A model generated the notes under the pieces. The model saw nothing but the letters and a program-made list of their open reading frames with translations. It did not search any database and was not told the DNA's origin. DNA of 13,145 nucleotides from JAXMAO01 sp046350375 (GTDB lineage: Bacteria; Planctomycetota; Phycisphaerae; UBA1845; UTPLA1): assembly GCA_046350375.1 (NCBI GenBank), contig JAXMAO010000019.1, forward strand, positions 1 through 13,145, given 5' to 3'. Positions 1 to 7,368 of this stretch are shown here, piece by piece (positions within the stretch are counted from its first letter, which is position 1; each line of letters begins with the position of its first letter). The translations under genes were made by a program, and so were the position numbers.

Positions 1-852
1 GAGGAAGACGCCGACACGCTGGTGCCGCTGCTGGTCGGCGGCTGGACCAACCGCTTCGCCGGCACGCACCTGCACCTGTCGCTGGCGCACGAGGAGCTGA
101 GCCTGCGCGACGCCCGGTCGCTGGCGCGCCACCTGCACGACCACCTGCCGCTGTTCATCGCGATCGGGGCGAATTCGCCGATCTGGGACAAGCGGATCAC
201 CGCCAAGGCGTCGAACCGGCTGCTGCGCGGCAGCGGGGCCTATTTCGCGCCGCTGAAGCGCGGGCAGCTTACGTCGGCCGACTTGCTGGAGCTGAAGTAT
301 GCCCCGGGTCGCAAGCGCAAGCCGGCGACGCTGGAGATCCGGGCGCTCGATTCGAACATCCCCGAGTTTGTCGTGGCGAACGTGGCGCTGATCGAGGCGG
401 CCTGCCTGCGCTGGCTGCGGAACAAGGCGATATTGAACCAGGTGTCGCACGAGGAGTATCTCCAGTCGCGGCAGGACGCCGGGGCGCGCGGCATGAAGGC
501 GCGGCTGTCGTGGAACGGCGAGCGCGTGCCGGCGCGGAAATACCTCGACCGGTTCCTGTGGGAGCATCGCGACGAGCTGGAAGAGCTCGACGTTCCGGCC
601 GACACGTACGAAGTCTTCCGACTGCTGAAGCGCGGTTACAACGGCGCGCGGATCATCCACGACGCGGCCCGGGCCGCCTGGCGCGAACATCCGCAGACCT
701 GGCAGCGGCGCTTCGCGCGGCGCTACAGCGCCGGGCTGGAGCGGCTGCTTTCGGGCAATTCGCTGCGCGACTTCGCCGCGGCGCTTGGCGTGTCGCTGCC
801 CGGCACCGACGAAACCTGGCTCGGCCGGCGGACCGCGACCATCGATGGCTGA
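1..852 (+). CDS. Glutamate-cysteine ligase-like carboxylate-amine ligase, 3' part
   Basis: The frame is open from base 1, so the N-terminus lies outside the window and about 283 residues are visible. Seen: a GTHLHLSL segment (the GCxHVHV-like metal/substrate strand of GCS2/YbdK proteins), then PLFIAIGANSPIWDKR matching the family's 'LLLALSANSPFW' block, then ATLEIRALDSNIPEF, which resembles the 'ELRVxDs' block. The family joins an amine to the gamma-carboxylate of glutamate or a related acid using ATP, in the cytoplasm; the substrate here is unknown. The C-terminal 120 residues are helical, Arg-rich and not distinctive. Its stop overlaps the start of a gamma-glutamyl hydrolase-like gene by 8 bases, so the two are probably translated together. 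The family call is fairly firm; true gamma-glutamylcysteine synthesis is not established. Confidence 0.75.
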   Translation, partial: EEDADTLVPLLVGGWTNRFAGTHLHLSLAHEELSLRDARSLARHLHDHLPLFIAIGANSPIWDKRITAKASNRLLRGSGAYFAPLKRGQLTSADLLELKYAPGRKRKPATLEIRALDSNIPEFVVANVALIEAACLRWLRNKAILNQVSHEEYLQSRQDAGARGMKARLSWNGERVPARKYLDRFLWEHRDELEELDVPADTYEVFRLLKRGYNGARIIHDAARAAWREHPQTWQRRFARRYSAGLERLLSGNSLRDFAAALGVSLPGTDETWLGRRTATIDG

Positions 853-1594
853 TCGCCGCCACGCCCCGCTGATCGGCATCACCTGCGAGGCGATCGACCG
901 CGGGCGGTCGTTCGCCGAGTACAACCTGCTGTGCGACCACCGCTATGCGCAGGTCGTGACCGACGGCGGCGGCCACCCGGTGCTGCTGCCGATCGCCACG
1001 CGCAAGACCATTCTGCGGCGGTACCTCGAAGGGGTCGCCGGGCTGGTGATCGTAGGCGGCGACGACGTCGATCCGAGCCTGTACGGCGAGGCGCCGCTAC
1101 GCTCGACGCGGGTGATCTTCGGGCGTCGGACGGCGTTTGAGTCGTGGCTGTATCGCGCGGGTCGGGCGCGTGGTCTGCCAATCCTGGGCATCTGCTACGG
1201 CATGCAGCTGGTCAACGTGCTGGAAGGCGGGACGCTGTACCAGCAGATTCGCCCGCGGCGGAACGCGGCGCGCGTCCGCCATCGCGGGAAGCGCTGCCGG
1301 CATGGCGTGCAGCTGATCGAGCAGTCGCGGCTGGGAGAGATTCTCGGCGTGCGCCAGACGCTGATTGCCAGCGATCATCACCAGGCGGTTCGCGACCTGG
1401 CGCCGGGGTTCATCCCGGCGGCGGTCGCGCCGGACGGCATCATCGAGGCGATCGAGAACCCGGCGCTGCCGCAGGTGATCGCGGTGCAGTGGCACCCGGA
1501 ACTGCTGCGCTTCAGCCGCGCGACGCGGCGGCTGTTCAGGGCGTTCGTGACGATGTGCCGCGAGTACCAGGCCGGCGGCGGGGCGAAGCGCTGA
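845..1594 (+). CDS. Class I amidotransferase-like gamma-glutamyl hydrolase (peptidase C26/PuuD-like)
   Basis: A 249-residue protein. The ATG at 845 lies inside the end of the preceding gene (ATGGCTGA); longer in-frame starts exist but add only unconserved residues. Seen: GLVIVGGDDVDPSLYGE (residues 66-82), the nucleophile elbow GICYGMQ with Cys117, SDHHQAV (176-182), and QWHPE with His217 and Glu219. This is a complete Cys-His-Glu triad of the C26 family, whose members cleave gamma-glutamyl bonds (PuuD removes glutamate from gamma-glutamyl-GABA). There is no signal peptide, so it is probably cytosolic. Translational overlap with a gamma-glutamyl ligase-like gene suggests both act on the same gamma-glutamyl compound, as in a make-then-release pathway; the compound itself is an open inference. 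An amidotransferase donating ammonia is the alternative, but no synthetase domain adjoins it. Confidence 0.85.
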   Translation: MADRRHAPLIGITCEAIDRGRSFAEYNLLCDHRYAQVVTDGGGHPVLLPIATRKTILRRYLEGVAGLVIVGGDDVDPSLYGEAPLRSTRVIFGRRTAFESWLYRAGRARGLPILGICYGMQLVNVLEGGTLYQQIRPRRNAARVRHRGKRCRHGVQLIEQSRLGEILGVRQTLIASDHHQAVRDLAPGFIPAAVAPDGIIEAIENPALPQVIAVQWHPELLRFSRATRRLFRAFVTMCREYQAGGGAKR

Positions 1595-1612
1595 GCCGGG
1601 CGGGCGCGCGGC

Positions 1613-2152
1613 CTATTTGGCGCGGTGCGTGTTGATGATGATCGGCCGGTCGTTCTCGGTGCCGGGATGCGAGATGGTGGCGCGGACGTCGTCGTCGGCG
1701 AGGCGCTCGTAGCGGATGCGGACCGCCCGCGGGCCGCTGGGCGAGTGGAAGTCTGACGTTCCGTCGAACGTGAGCACGGCGAAATCCGGCCCGACGGCGG
1801 TGAGCGCCAGGGCCATCGGCTCGGCGTGCAAGCGCGACATATTCGCACCGAAATGCTGCAGGTGCAGGGAGAGCGTGCCGCCGGGCCGTTCTTCCAGCAG
1901 CATGAATTCGTACACGGGGGTGTTGGATCGGCCGGTCATGTGGCACATGCCGAGCATGGCGCGGCCGGACGAAGGCCCCCAGGTCTCGCGGTAGTTGGGA
2001 TCGTCGGCGCCGACCCAGCTTCCGACCAGCCACGCAACGTCGGACAGGCGCGTGGCGACCTTGCACTCCACGGCGGGCTTCGGGTCGCCGGCGACAGCCG
2101 CGGCGGGCAGGGTGCACGGAACGAGTAACAGCCCGATGCGACGAACGATCAT
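1613..2152 (-). CDS. Exported DUF6265-type protein
   Basis: A 179-residue protein. The start at 2152 is chosen because GGGAGG lies 8 bases upstream and a signal peptide begins exactly there: positive MIVRR, a hydrophobic stretch to about residue 19, and an AVA|GD-like cleavage site near residue 21. The mature part has WLVGSW (41-46), an ETW segment, and a MLGM motif near residue 66, followed by alternating strands. This order (WLxGxW, then ExW, then GxMLGM) is that of the DUF6265 family, small lipocalin-like beta proteins of unknown function. The product is probably periplasmic or secreted. It lies 90 bases downstream of the superoxide dismutase gene on the same strand and may share its transcript. 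It converges with the C26 gene, leaving only 18 bases between, with no clear terminator. No function can be assigned. Confidence 0.7.
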   Translation of the reverse strand: MIVRRIGLLLVPCTLPAAAVAGDPKPAVECKVATRLSDVAWLVGSWVGADDPNYRETWGPSSGRAMLGMCHMTGRSNTPVYEFMLLEERPGGTLSLHLQHFGANMSRLHAEPMALALTAVGPDFAVLTFDGTSDFHSPSGPRAVRIRYERLADDDVRATISHPGTENDRPIIINTHRAK

Positions 2153-2221
2153 GGCGCGAACCTCCCGGCGGGCGGGCGACGCCCGCGACACTGGGCCCCG
2201 CGATGGGCAACCATCGATCGA

Positions 2222-2248
2222 CCAGCGGCTAGCGGCCAGCGGCTAGCG
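2222..2248. repeat. Tandem 14-base repeat at the end of sodA
   Basis: The unit CCAGCGGCTAGCGG at 2222-2235 is followed directly by a second copy, 13 of 14 bases, at 2236-2248. The second copy contains the sodA stop codon (CTA on the plus strand at 2243-2245). The first copy lies just downstream of the gene and is not coding. It looks like a local slippage duplication; no function is apparent. Confidence 0.75.
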
Positions 2249-2848
2249 TCGCGCGGCGGCGAAGCGCGTCTCGCAGTCCTTCCAGTGCACGACGTTCCAG
2301 AACGCGGTGACGTATTCCGCGCGGCGGTTCTGATACTTCAGATAGTAGGCGTGCTCCCACACATCGAGCAGCAGGACGGGCGCGCTGCCGAGGATGGTCA
2401 GGTTCTGCTGGTTCATCATGGTCTGCACGGTCAGGCAGCCGAGGACGCCGTTCCACGCCAGGACGCCCCAGCCGTTGCCCTCGACCGCCGCGGCCGCGGC
2501 CGAGAAGTGGGCCCTGAACTTGGCGAAGTCGCCGAAGTCCTTGCGGATCTGGGCGGCCAGGTCGCCGCCGGGCTCTCCGCCGCCACCCTTGCCGGCGGGC
2601 GCGAGGTTGTTCCAGAAGATCGAGTGATTGCTGTGGCCGCCGCCGTGAAAGGCGACCAGGCGCGAGAGCTGCTGAACCGCGGCGAAGTCGTTGGCCTCGC
2701 GGGCCTTGGCGAGGCCGTCGAGGGCCTTGTTCAGGCCGTCGACGTAGGCCTTGTGGTGCAGGTCGTGGTGGACCTGCATGGTCTTGGTGTCGATGTGGGG
2801 TTCGAGGGCTTCATAGGCGTAGGGCAGCGGGGGCAGTTCGTACGGCAT
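2243..2848 (-). CDS. sodA: Superoxide dismutase, Fe/Mn family (Mn type)
   Basis: A 201-residue protein of normal length for the family. It dismutates superoxide to oxygen and hydrogen peroxide. The start at 2848 follows a strong AAGGAGG eight bases upstream; the frame remains open further 5' but without homology. The four metal ligands are visible: His27 (in MQVHHDLHH), His75 (GGHSNHSIFW), Asp162 and His166 (DVWEHAYYLKYQNRR). The Gln that tunes the metal sits in the C-terminal domain (NQ, residue 147), and the segment before His75 is GGG, as in Mn enzymes rather than Fe enzymes. There is no signal peptide, so it is cytosolic. A sigma70-like promoter lies just upstream. It is divergent from gpmI. 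Confidence 0.95.
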   Translation of the reverse strand: MPYELPPLPYAYEALEPHIDTKTMQVHHDLHHKAYVDGLNKALDGLAKAREANDFAAVQQLSRLVAFHGGGHSNHSIFWNNLAPAGKGGGGEPGGDLAAQIRKDFGDFAKFRAHFSAAAAAVEGNGWGVLAWNGVLGCLTVQTMMNQQNLTILGSAPVLLLDVWEHAYYLKYQNRRAEYVTAFWNVVHWKDCETRFAAARR

Positions 2849-2896
2849 GGCGTGGGCCTCCTTGGGTTGATTGAATTCGGCGTCGCGTGCGACCAT

Positions 2897-2925
2897 AGCG
2901 TAGCCACGCCGCGGACCGCGGGCAA
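2897..2925 (-). promoter_or_regulatory. Candidate sigma70-type promoter for sodA
   Basis: Read on the minus strand: TTGCCC (2925-2920), 17 bases, then TACGCT (2902-2897). The predicted transcription start is near 2890, giving a leader of about 40 bases that contains the AAGGAGG ribosome site of sodA. Spacing is ideal; the -35 matches three bases of the consensus. Confidence 0.4.
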
Positions 2926-3024
2926 GACGCGGGCGGACGCGCGCTCGATTGCGGACAGTGCTGGCTCGCGCGCGGCTCGGCGGCGATCGTCGCGGGCGTG
3001 CTGGGCCGCGACGCGGGCGGCAGA

Positions 3025-3030
3025 TACAAT
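3025..3030 (+). promoter_or_regulatory. Possible -10 element for gpmI
   Basis: TACAAT, five of six bases to the consensus, lies 23 bases before the gpmI start in an otherwise very GC-rich stretch. It would start RNA near 3037, just ahead of the GGAG at 3042-3045. No good -35 is visible at 16-19 bases upstream. Confidence 0.3.
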
Positions 3031-3053
3031 GCCGGCCCGGCGGAGACGGCGAG

Positions 3054-4679
3054 ATGGCGAAGCTCGCGCGGCGACCACTGCTGCTGATTGTCCGCGACGG
3101 CTGGGGACACAACCCCCATCCCGAGTGGAACCACGCCAACGCGGTGCACCTGGCGCGCAAGCCGGTCGACGATCGGCTGATGCGCGAATATTCGAACACA
3201 TTGATCCATACGAGCGGTGAAGACGTCGGGCTGCCGACGGGGGTGATGGGCAACTCCGAGGTCGGCCACCAGAACATCGGGGCGGGGCGGATCGTGGACC
3301 AGGAGCTGATGCGAATCACGCGGCGGATTCGCGACGGCAAGTTCTTCGAGAACGCGGCGCTGAACGGGGCGATCGGCCAGGCGCTGCGGACCGGGGGCCG
3401 GCTGCACCTGATGGGGCTCTGTTCCGACGCGGCGGTGCACAGCCACCTCGATCATGCGTACGCCGTGGCTGAGCTCGCACGGCGGCGCGGTTTGAAGCGC
3501 GAACAGCTCTGCTTTCACGCGTTTGGCGACGGGCGCGACACGGCGCCGAACGCCGGGCTGGGCTACATCCGGCAGGTCGAGGCGCGGCTGGCGGAGATCG
3601 GGATCGGGCAGGTGTGCAGCGTGGTGGGGCGGTTTTATGCGATGGATCGCGACAACCGCTGGGAGCGGGTCGAGAAGGCCTATCGGCTGCTGGTGCGCGG
3701 CGACGGCCGGCCGGTGGCCCAGGCGGCCGAGGCATTCGAGCGCTATTACGCCCAGCCGACCGATGCGTCGCGGGCCGGCGACGAGTTTGTCGAGCCGACG
3801 GTGGTGGTCGATGGGCGCGGCGCGCCGCGCGGCGTGGTGTCGCCGGGCGACGCGGTCATCTTCTTCAACTTCCGCGGCGATCGGCCGCGCGAGCTGGTGA
3901 AGGCGTTCACGTCCGCGCACTTTCCGTTCGAGGGGAAGGACAAGGACGGCTCGCTGCGGTTGCAAGGCTTCAACCGCGGCACGCGGCTGAAAGACCTGTA
4001 CTTCTGCACGATGTGCGAATACGAGGAAGGGCTGCCGGTGCACGTGGCGTTTCCGAAGCCGGAGCGGATGGTGGACATCCTGGGCGCGGTCTGGGCCGAC
4101 GCCGGGCTGGCGCAGTTCCGCTGCGCCGAGACGGAGAAGTATCCGCACGTCACCTTCTTCTTCAACGACTATCGCGAGCAGCCCTTCGCGGGCGAGGAGC
4201 GCGGGCTGGTCGCGTCGCCGCGCGACGTGGCGACCTACGACCTCAAGCCGCGGATGTCGGCCGACGAGGTGACCGCCGAGATGCTGCGGCAGATCGCGTC
4301 GGACCGGCACGATCTTTTCGTGCTCAACTACGCCAACGGCGACATGGTTGGCCACACGGGCGTGCTGTCGGCGGCGGTCACGGCCGTCGAGGCGGTCGAC
4401 GAGTGCGTCGGGCGCGTCGTGGACGCCGTGCTGGCGCGCGGCGGGGCGGCCATCGTCACCGCCGATCATGGCAACTGCGAGCAGATGATCGACCCGGCGA
4501 CCGGCGGGCCGCACACGGCCCACACCACCTACGACGTGCCGCTGATCGTGGTCGACCCGCAGCAGCCGCGCCGCGCGCTGCGCGGGGGCGGCCGGCTGGC
4601 CGACATCGCGCCCACGCTGCTGGCGCTGGCCGGCCTGCCGCAGCCGGGCGAGATGACCGGCACGTCGCTGTTCGGCTGA
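3054..4679 (+). CDS. gpmI: 2,3-bisphosphoglycerate-independent phosphoglycerate mutase
   Basis: A 541-residue, two-metal alkaline-phosphatase-fold enzyme that interconverts 3- and 2-phosphoglycerate in glycolysis and gluconeogenesis. The start is the ATG at 3054 with GGAG 8 bases upstream. Visible motifs: the metal-binding Asp15 in RDGWG; the phospho-acceptor Ser68 in GNSEVGHQNIGAGR; DGRDTAP in the transferase domain; FFNFRGDRPREL; NYANGDMVGHTG; TADHGNCEQM; and GPHTAHTTYDVP. Together they supply the two-metal site and the sugar-phosphate site. The protein is slightly longer than the usual 510-515 residues; the extra length seems spread over loops in the middle, for example around residues 225-290. 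Arg14 precedes the Asp where Leu or Met is more usual. It is cytosolic and stands alone, with its own probable promoter. Confidence 0.96.
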   Translation: MAKLARRPLLLIVRDGWGHNPHPEWNHANAVHLARKPVDDRLMREYSNTLIHTSGEDVGLPTGVMGNSEVGHQNIGAGRIVDQELMRITRRIRDGKFFENAALNGAIGQALRTGGRLHLMGLCSDAAVHSHLDHAYAVAELARRRGLKREQLCFHAFGDGRDTAPNAGLGYIRQVEARLAEIGIGQVCSVVGRFYAMDRDNRWERVEKAYRLLVRGDGRPVAQAAEAFERYYAQPTDASRAGDEFVEPTVVVDGRGAPRGVVSPGDAVIFFNFRGDRPRELVKAFTSAHFPFEGKDKDGSLRLQGFNRGTRLKDLYFCTMCEYEEGLPVHVAFPKPERMVDILGAVWADAGLAQFRCAETEKYPHVTFFFNDYREQPFAGEERGLVASPRDVATYDLKPRMSADEVTAEMLRQIASDRHDLFVLNYANGDMVGHTGVLSAAVTAVEAVDECVGRVVDAVLARGGAAIVTADHGNCEQMIDPATGGPHTAHTTYDVPLIVVDPQQPRRALRGGGRLADIAPTLLALAGLPQPGEMTGTSLFG

Positions 4680-4690
4680 CGATCCCGCCT

Positions 4691-4705
4691 GCCGGTCGCG
4701 CCGGC
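4691..4705 (+). other. Short GC hairpin between gpmI and the ABC genes
   Basis: GCCGG (4691-4695), loop TCGCG, CCGGC (4701-4705). It lies 12 bases past the gpmI stop and directly abuts the -35 element of the next candidate promoter. Only two T bases follow, so it is a poor intrinsic terminator. It could be a weak terminator, an operator, or chance in GC-rich DNA. Confidence 0.3.
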
Positions 4706-4735
4706 TTGGACGTTTCTGGGACATTCCGTTGTAAT
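4706..4735 (+). promoter_or_regulatory. Candidate promoter for the ABC operon, near-leaderless
   Basis: TTGGAC (4706-4711), 18 bases, TGTAAT (4730-4735). Both boxes are close to the sigma70 consensus. RNA would begin near 4742, only about 6 bases before the ATG at 4748, and no Shine-Dalgarno sequence precedes that ATG. The two observations agree with a nearly leaderless message. Confidence 0.5.
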
Positions 4736-4747
4736 GTCGCGTCGCTC

Positions 4748-5686
4748 ATGAGTGCGCTGCTGGAAGCCCGAAATCTGCGCGTCGATTACGGCCGGACGAC
4801 GGCTCTGCGCGGCTTTTCGCTGACGCTGTCGGGGGGCGAACTGCTGGGGCTGGTGGGCCCGAACGGCGCCGGCAAGACCACCGCAATGCGGGCCATGGCG
4901 GGGATGCTGCCGCTGACGACCGGCTCGGTGCGCCTGTGCGGGCAGAAGGTGGCGCCAGGCGCGACGCCGGTGCTGTCGCAGATCGGCTTCACACCCGACA
5001 CCCCGGCGGCGGTACGACGGGCTGACGGTGGCGGAGTTTCTCGAGTTCGTCGGGCCTCGTACGGGCTGAGCCGCTCGACGGTCGAGGAGCGATCGGATTA
5101 CTGGCTCGAGCAGTTGTGGCTGACCGAGAAGCGGACGGCGCGGATCTCGTCGCTGTCGCGCGGCATGCGGCAGCGGCTGAATGTGGCGCGGACGCTGCTG
5201 CCGAACCCGCTGCTGATCCTGCTCGATGAGCCGGCCGCCGGGCTGGACCCGGCCGGGCGGGTCGAATTCCGCCGGGTGCTGGCCAGCCTGCGCGACCAGG
5301 GGCGGGCGCTGGTGGTCAGCTCACACATCCTGGCCGACCTGCACGAATACTGCACCCACATCGCCATCATGGAGCGCGGCGTGCTGCGCCAGGTCGGCAG
5401 CGTGGCGTCGGTAGTGAGCGGGTCGGCCGATCATCGCTGCCGCTATCGCGGCCGGCTGGCGGCGGCGCGGAGCGATTTGCCGGCGTGGTTGTCGGCACGG
5501 CCGGACGTGAGCCACGTCGAGAGCGACGGCAGCACGTTCTCGTTCGAGTATCACGATGGGGAGTCGGCGGCGGCGGAGCTGCTGCGCGAGTTGATCGCGG
5601 CGGGGATGAGCGTGTCGTCGTTCGGGCCGCTGCAATCAGGGCTGGAAGAGGCCTATCTGCGGGCCGGAATCCGGCAGGTGGACTGA
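4748..5686 (+). CDS. ABC-2 type transporter ATP-binding protein
   Basis: A 312-residue protein. Walker A GPNGAGKTT (residues 37-45), signature LSRGM (136-140), Walker B LLILLDEP with Asp160/Glu161, D-loop GLDP, and switch His193 are all present. The C-terminal 90 residues are an accessory alpha/beta domain common in drug, gliding and antibiotic ABC-2 exporters. It powers the permease that starts on its last base. Oddity: residues 89-103 (5012-5056) read as a basic, unconserved stretch, whereas the +1 frame reads YDGLTVAEFLEFVG, exactly the conserved sequence expected after the Q-loop. The frame returns at SYGL (5057 on). This implies one base gained near 5011 and one lost near 5055. The start lacks a ribosome site but follows a promoter closely. 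Confidence 0.88.
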   Translation: MSALLEARNLRVDYGRTTALRGFSLTLSGGELLGLVGPNGAGKTTAMRAMAGMLPLTTGSVRLCGQKVAPGATPVLSQIGFTPDTPAAVRRADGGGVSRVRRASYGLSRSTVEERSDYWLEQLWLTEKRTARISSLSRGMRQRLNVARTLLPNPLLILLDEPAAGLDPAGRVEFRRVLASLRDQGRALVVSSHILADLHEYCTHIAIMERGVLRQVGSVASVVSGSADHRCRYRGRLAAARSDLPAWLSARPDVSHVESDGSTFSFEYHDGESAAAELLRELIAAGMSVSSFGPLQSGLEEAYLRAGIRQVD

Positions 5687-7194
5687 TGGACGCGATCGAG
5701 TTGCGCAGCAATCCGCTGGTCTGGGCCCAGTCGCGGCTGGTGATTTCGCCGCAGCGGCGCTGGAAGATCGCGGTCGCGTATCCGCTGCTGGTGCTGGGCG
5801 TGGCGACCCTGGTGGATCGCGCCTCGGGCGGCATGGCGCTGTCGCAGTTGTGCACCGGCGTGATCGGCTTCATGTTCGGCGGCCAGGCGCTGTTTCTGGG
5901 CATTGTTGCCACCAGCGTGCTGTTCAAGGCGGTGCAGCGCGACTACGCCACCGGGATGATCGAGTCGCACCGCCTCTCGGGCATGGCGCCCACGTCGATC
6001 GTGCTCGGCTACCTGTTCGGACCGACGAGCCAGTCGATGCTCTTCGCGCTGGAGAACTTCGCGATCGGCGGGGTGGCGTCGCTGCTGGGCGGCGGAACCG
6101 GGATCCGGTCGTGGGTCACGCTCAACCTGATGATCGCCATCATCGCGCTGATGCTCTGGACGCTGAACGCGCTGGCAGCGATCTCGTCGGGCGGGAAGTC
6201 GAACGCCTTGGGCGCGCTATTCGCCTTTGTCTTCATGGGTGGCACGGCGCTGCTGAGGTTCATCCCGATTTTCCCGGTGCTGTTCGGCGGCGTGCTGTCG
6301 GCCGGCGGGAGTGTGCTGGGCACGGGGTCGGGCGTGGCGGTCGGTTCGCGCGCCGGCGGCGTCGCGGTGCTGATCGGCGTTCCGGCGCAGTTCCTGCTCG
6401 GGCTGCTGTGCTTCATCGCGGCGGTGCGCAAAGTGCGCCGGGCCGACGTGCAGGCGTTCGACTGGCGCCTCGGCCTGGCGCTGGTGGCGCTGGTCGATGT
6501 GCTGGTGGTGACCGGCCTGTGGGGGGTGCAGTCGGTGACGCAGATTCGGCTGCGCCCCGGGCGGCTGCTGGCCGACACGGAGGATGGCAATTTCATCCTG
6601 GTGCAGACGGTTGCATCACAACTGCTGCTGACGCTGGCGGCGTTTGTGCCGGTCTCGGCCGCGGCCCAGGCCGAGGCCCGCTGGCGCCGCCGCCGCTGGT
6701 ACGACCCGCAGGACGACGAGCGCCGGCCGGTGCCCGCCTGGATGGTGGCGCTGATCGCCGCCGGGCTGCTGTTCGTTCCGGCGATCGAGTCGTCGCACGT
6801 GACACAGACGAAGGCGGACGCGGCGATGGCGTGCGGCGTGCTGGCGCTGGGCCTGGTCGGCATGGGCGGTTTCATGCGCTGGATGTATCGCGGGCGCGAC
6901 CGCGTAGGTTTGTTCGCGACGGGTTACTTCTTCGCGGCCTGGATCGTGCCGCTGATACTCGAAGGTCTCTGGCAGGCCTATTTCGCACCCGCGGAGATCC
7001 ACACGCGGTACACGCCGTTGATGGGGTTCTCACCGTTCGGCGCAACGCACGCCTTCGTCTTCGGCACGAACGCTCCGATCCTGATCGGCGTCGTGGTGCA
7101 GGCGTGCGTTGCGATCTGCCTGTGGTTCTTCGCGCTCAAGTGGCGCCCGCGGGCAGTGGCGGCGCGCGCGGCGAGCGCTGCTGCGAAGGGGTGA
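5686..7194 (+). CDS. ABC-2 type transporter permease, large
   Basis: A 502-residue membrane protein. Its ATG shares one base with the stop of the ATPase gene, and AGGTGG lies four bases upstream, so it is coupled to the ATPase. Roughly ten to twelve hydrophobic segments are visible, for example near residues 28-44, 52-80, 145-165, 175-205, 222-246, 262-281, 305-325, 351-366, 379-396, 408-427 and 462-484. The YATGMIESHRLSGMAPTSI segment (residues 87-105) after the second segment resembles the cytoplasmic 'E(R)xxG..E.L..sp' coupling motif of ABC-2 permeases. A basic, Trp-containing loop occurs near residues 330-345. The substrate cannot be told. The ORF is uninterrupted. It is probably a half- or full-size permease working with the upstream ATPase to export a compound. 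Confidence 0.8.
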   Translation: MDAIELRSNPLVWAQSRLVISPQRRWKIAVAYPLLVLGVATLVDRASGGMALSQLCTGVIGFMFGGQALFLGIVATSVLFKAVQRDYATGMIESHRLSGMAPTSIVLGYLFGPTSQSMLFALENFAIGGVASLLGGGTGIRSWVTLNLMIAIIALMLWTLNALAAISSGGKSNALGALFAFVFMGGTALLRFIPIFPVLFGGVLSAGGSVLGTGSGVAVGSRAGGVAVLIGVPAQFLLGLLCFIAAVRKVRRADVQAFDWRLGLALVALVDVLVVTGLWGVQSVTQIRLRPGRLLADTEDGNFILVQTVASQLLLTLAAFVPVSAAAQAEARWRRRRWYDPQDDERRPVPAWMVALIAAGLLFVPAIESSHVTQTKADAAMACGVLALGLVGMGGFMRWMYRGRDRVGLFATGYFFAAWIVPLILEGLWQAYFAPAEIHTRYTPLMGFSPFGATHAFVFGTNAPILIGVVVQACVAICLWFFALKWRPRAVAARAASAAAKG

Positions 7195-7338
7195 GCCGGC
7201 CGCTGCCGGGGCTGTGATTCCGCGCGGGTCGGCGCGCGCTGGCGTTTCCGGCGACGCGACTCTATTCACAGGGCCGGTCGAATCGATTTCCACCTTCAAC
7301 TGGACGATCTCGCGTCGCGGCGCGACACTCCGTCGGGC

Positions 7339-7366
7339 GCGGCGTCGCCGCGCGGCGGAGGAGGGG
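7339..7366 (+). promoter_or_regulatory. thyX leader: strong ribosome site beside a GC palindrome
   Basis: GGAGGAGGGG (7357-7366) ends two bases before the thyX ATG and fixes that start. Directly upstream are GCGGC/GCCGC (7339-7343 and 7347-7351) and an overlapping perfect 12-base palindrome CGCCGCGCGGCG (7346-7357), which could form alternative stems next to the ribosome site. The rest of the 174-base gap (7195-7368) shows no convincing promoter or terminator. Confidence 0.45.
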
Positions 7367-7368
7367 CC

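Noticed and set aside
2849..3340. N-terminal extension of the sodA frame to 3340
   Set aside because: It overlaps the start of gpmI on the other strand, has no SOD homology, and the ribosome site is at 2848.
2811..4724. A 637-codon open frame on the minus strand, antisense to gpmI
   Set aside because: It lies wholly opposite a well-supported gpmI, and its His/Arg/Val-rich protein is the mirror pattern of GC-rich codons. No family motif or ribosome site.
3614..4747. Upstream extension of the ABC ATPase frame through gpmI
   Set aside because: It is an Arg/Ala-rich shadow of gpmI; the conserved ATPase begins at ATG 4748 next to a promoter.
5850..7217. A 455-codon plus-strand frame within the large permease
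   Set aside because: It is a frame shadow of the membrane protein: Arg/Ala/Gly-rich with no hydrophobic segments.
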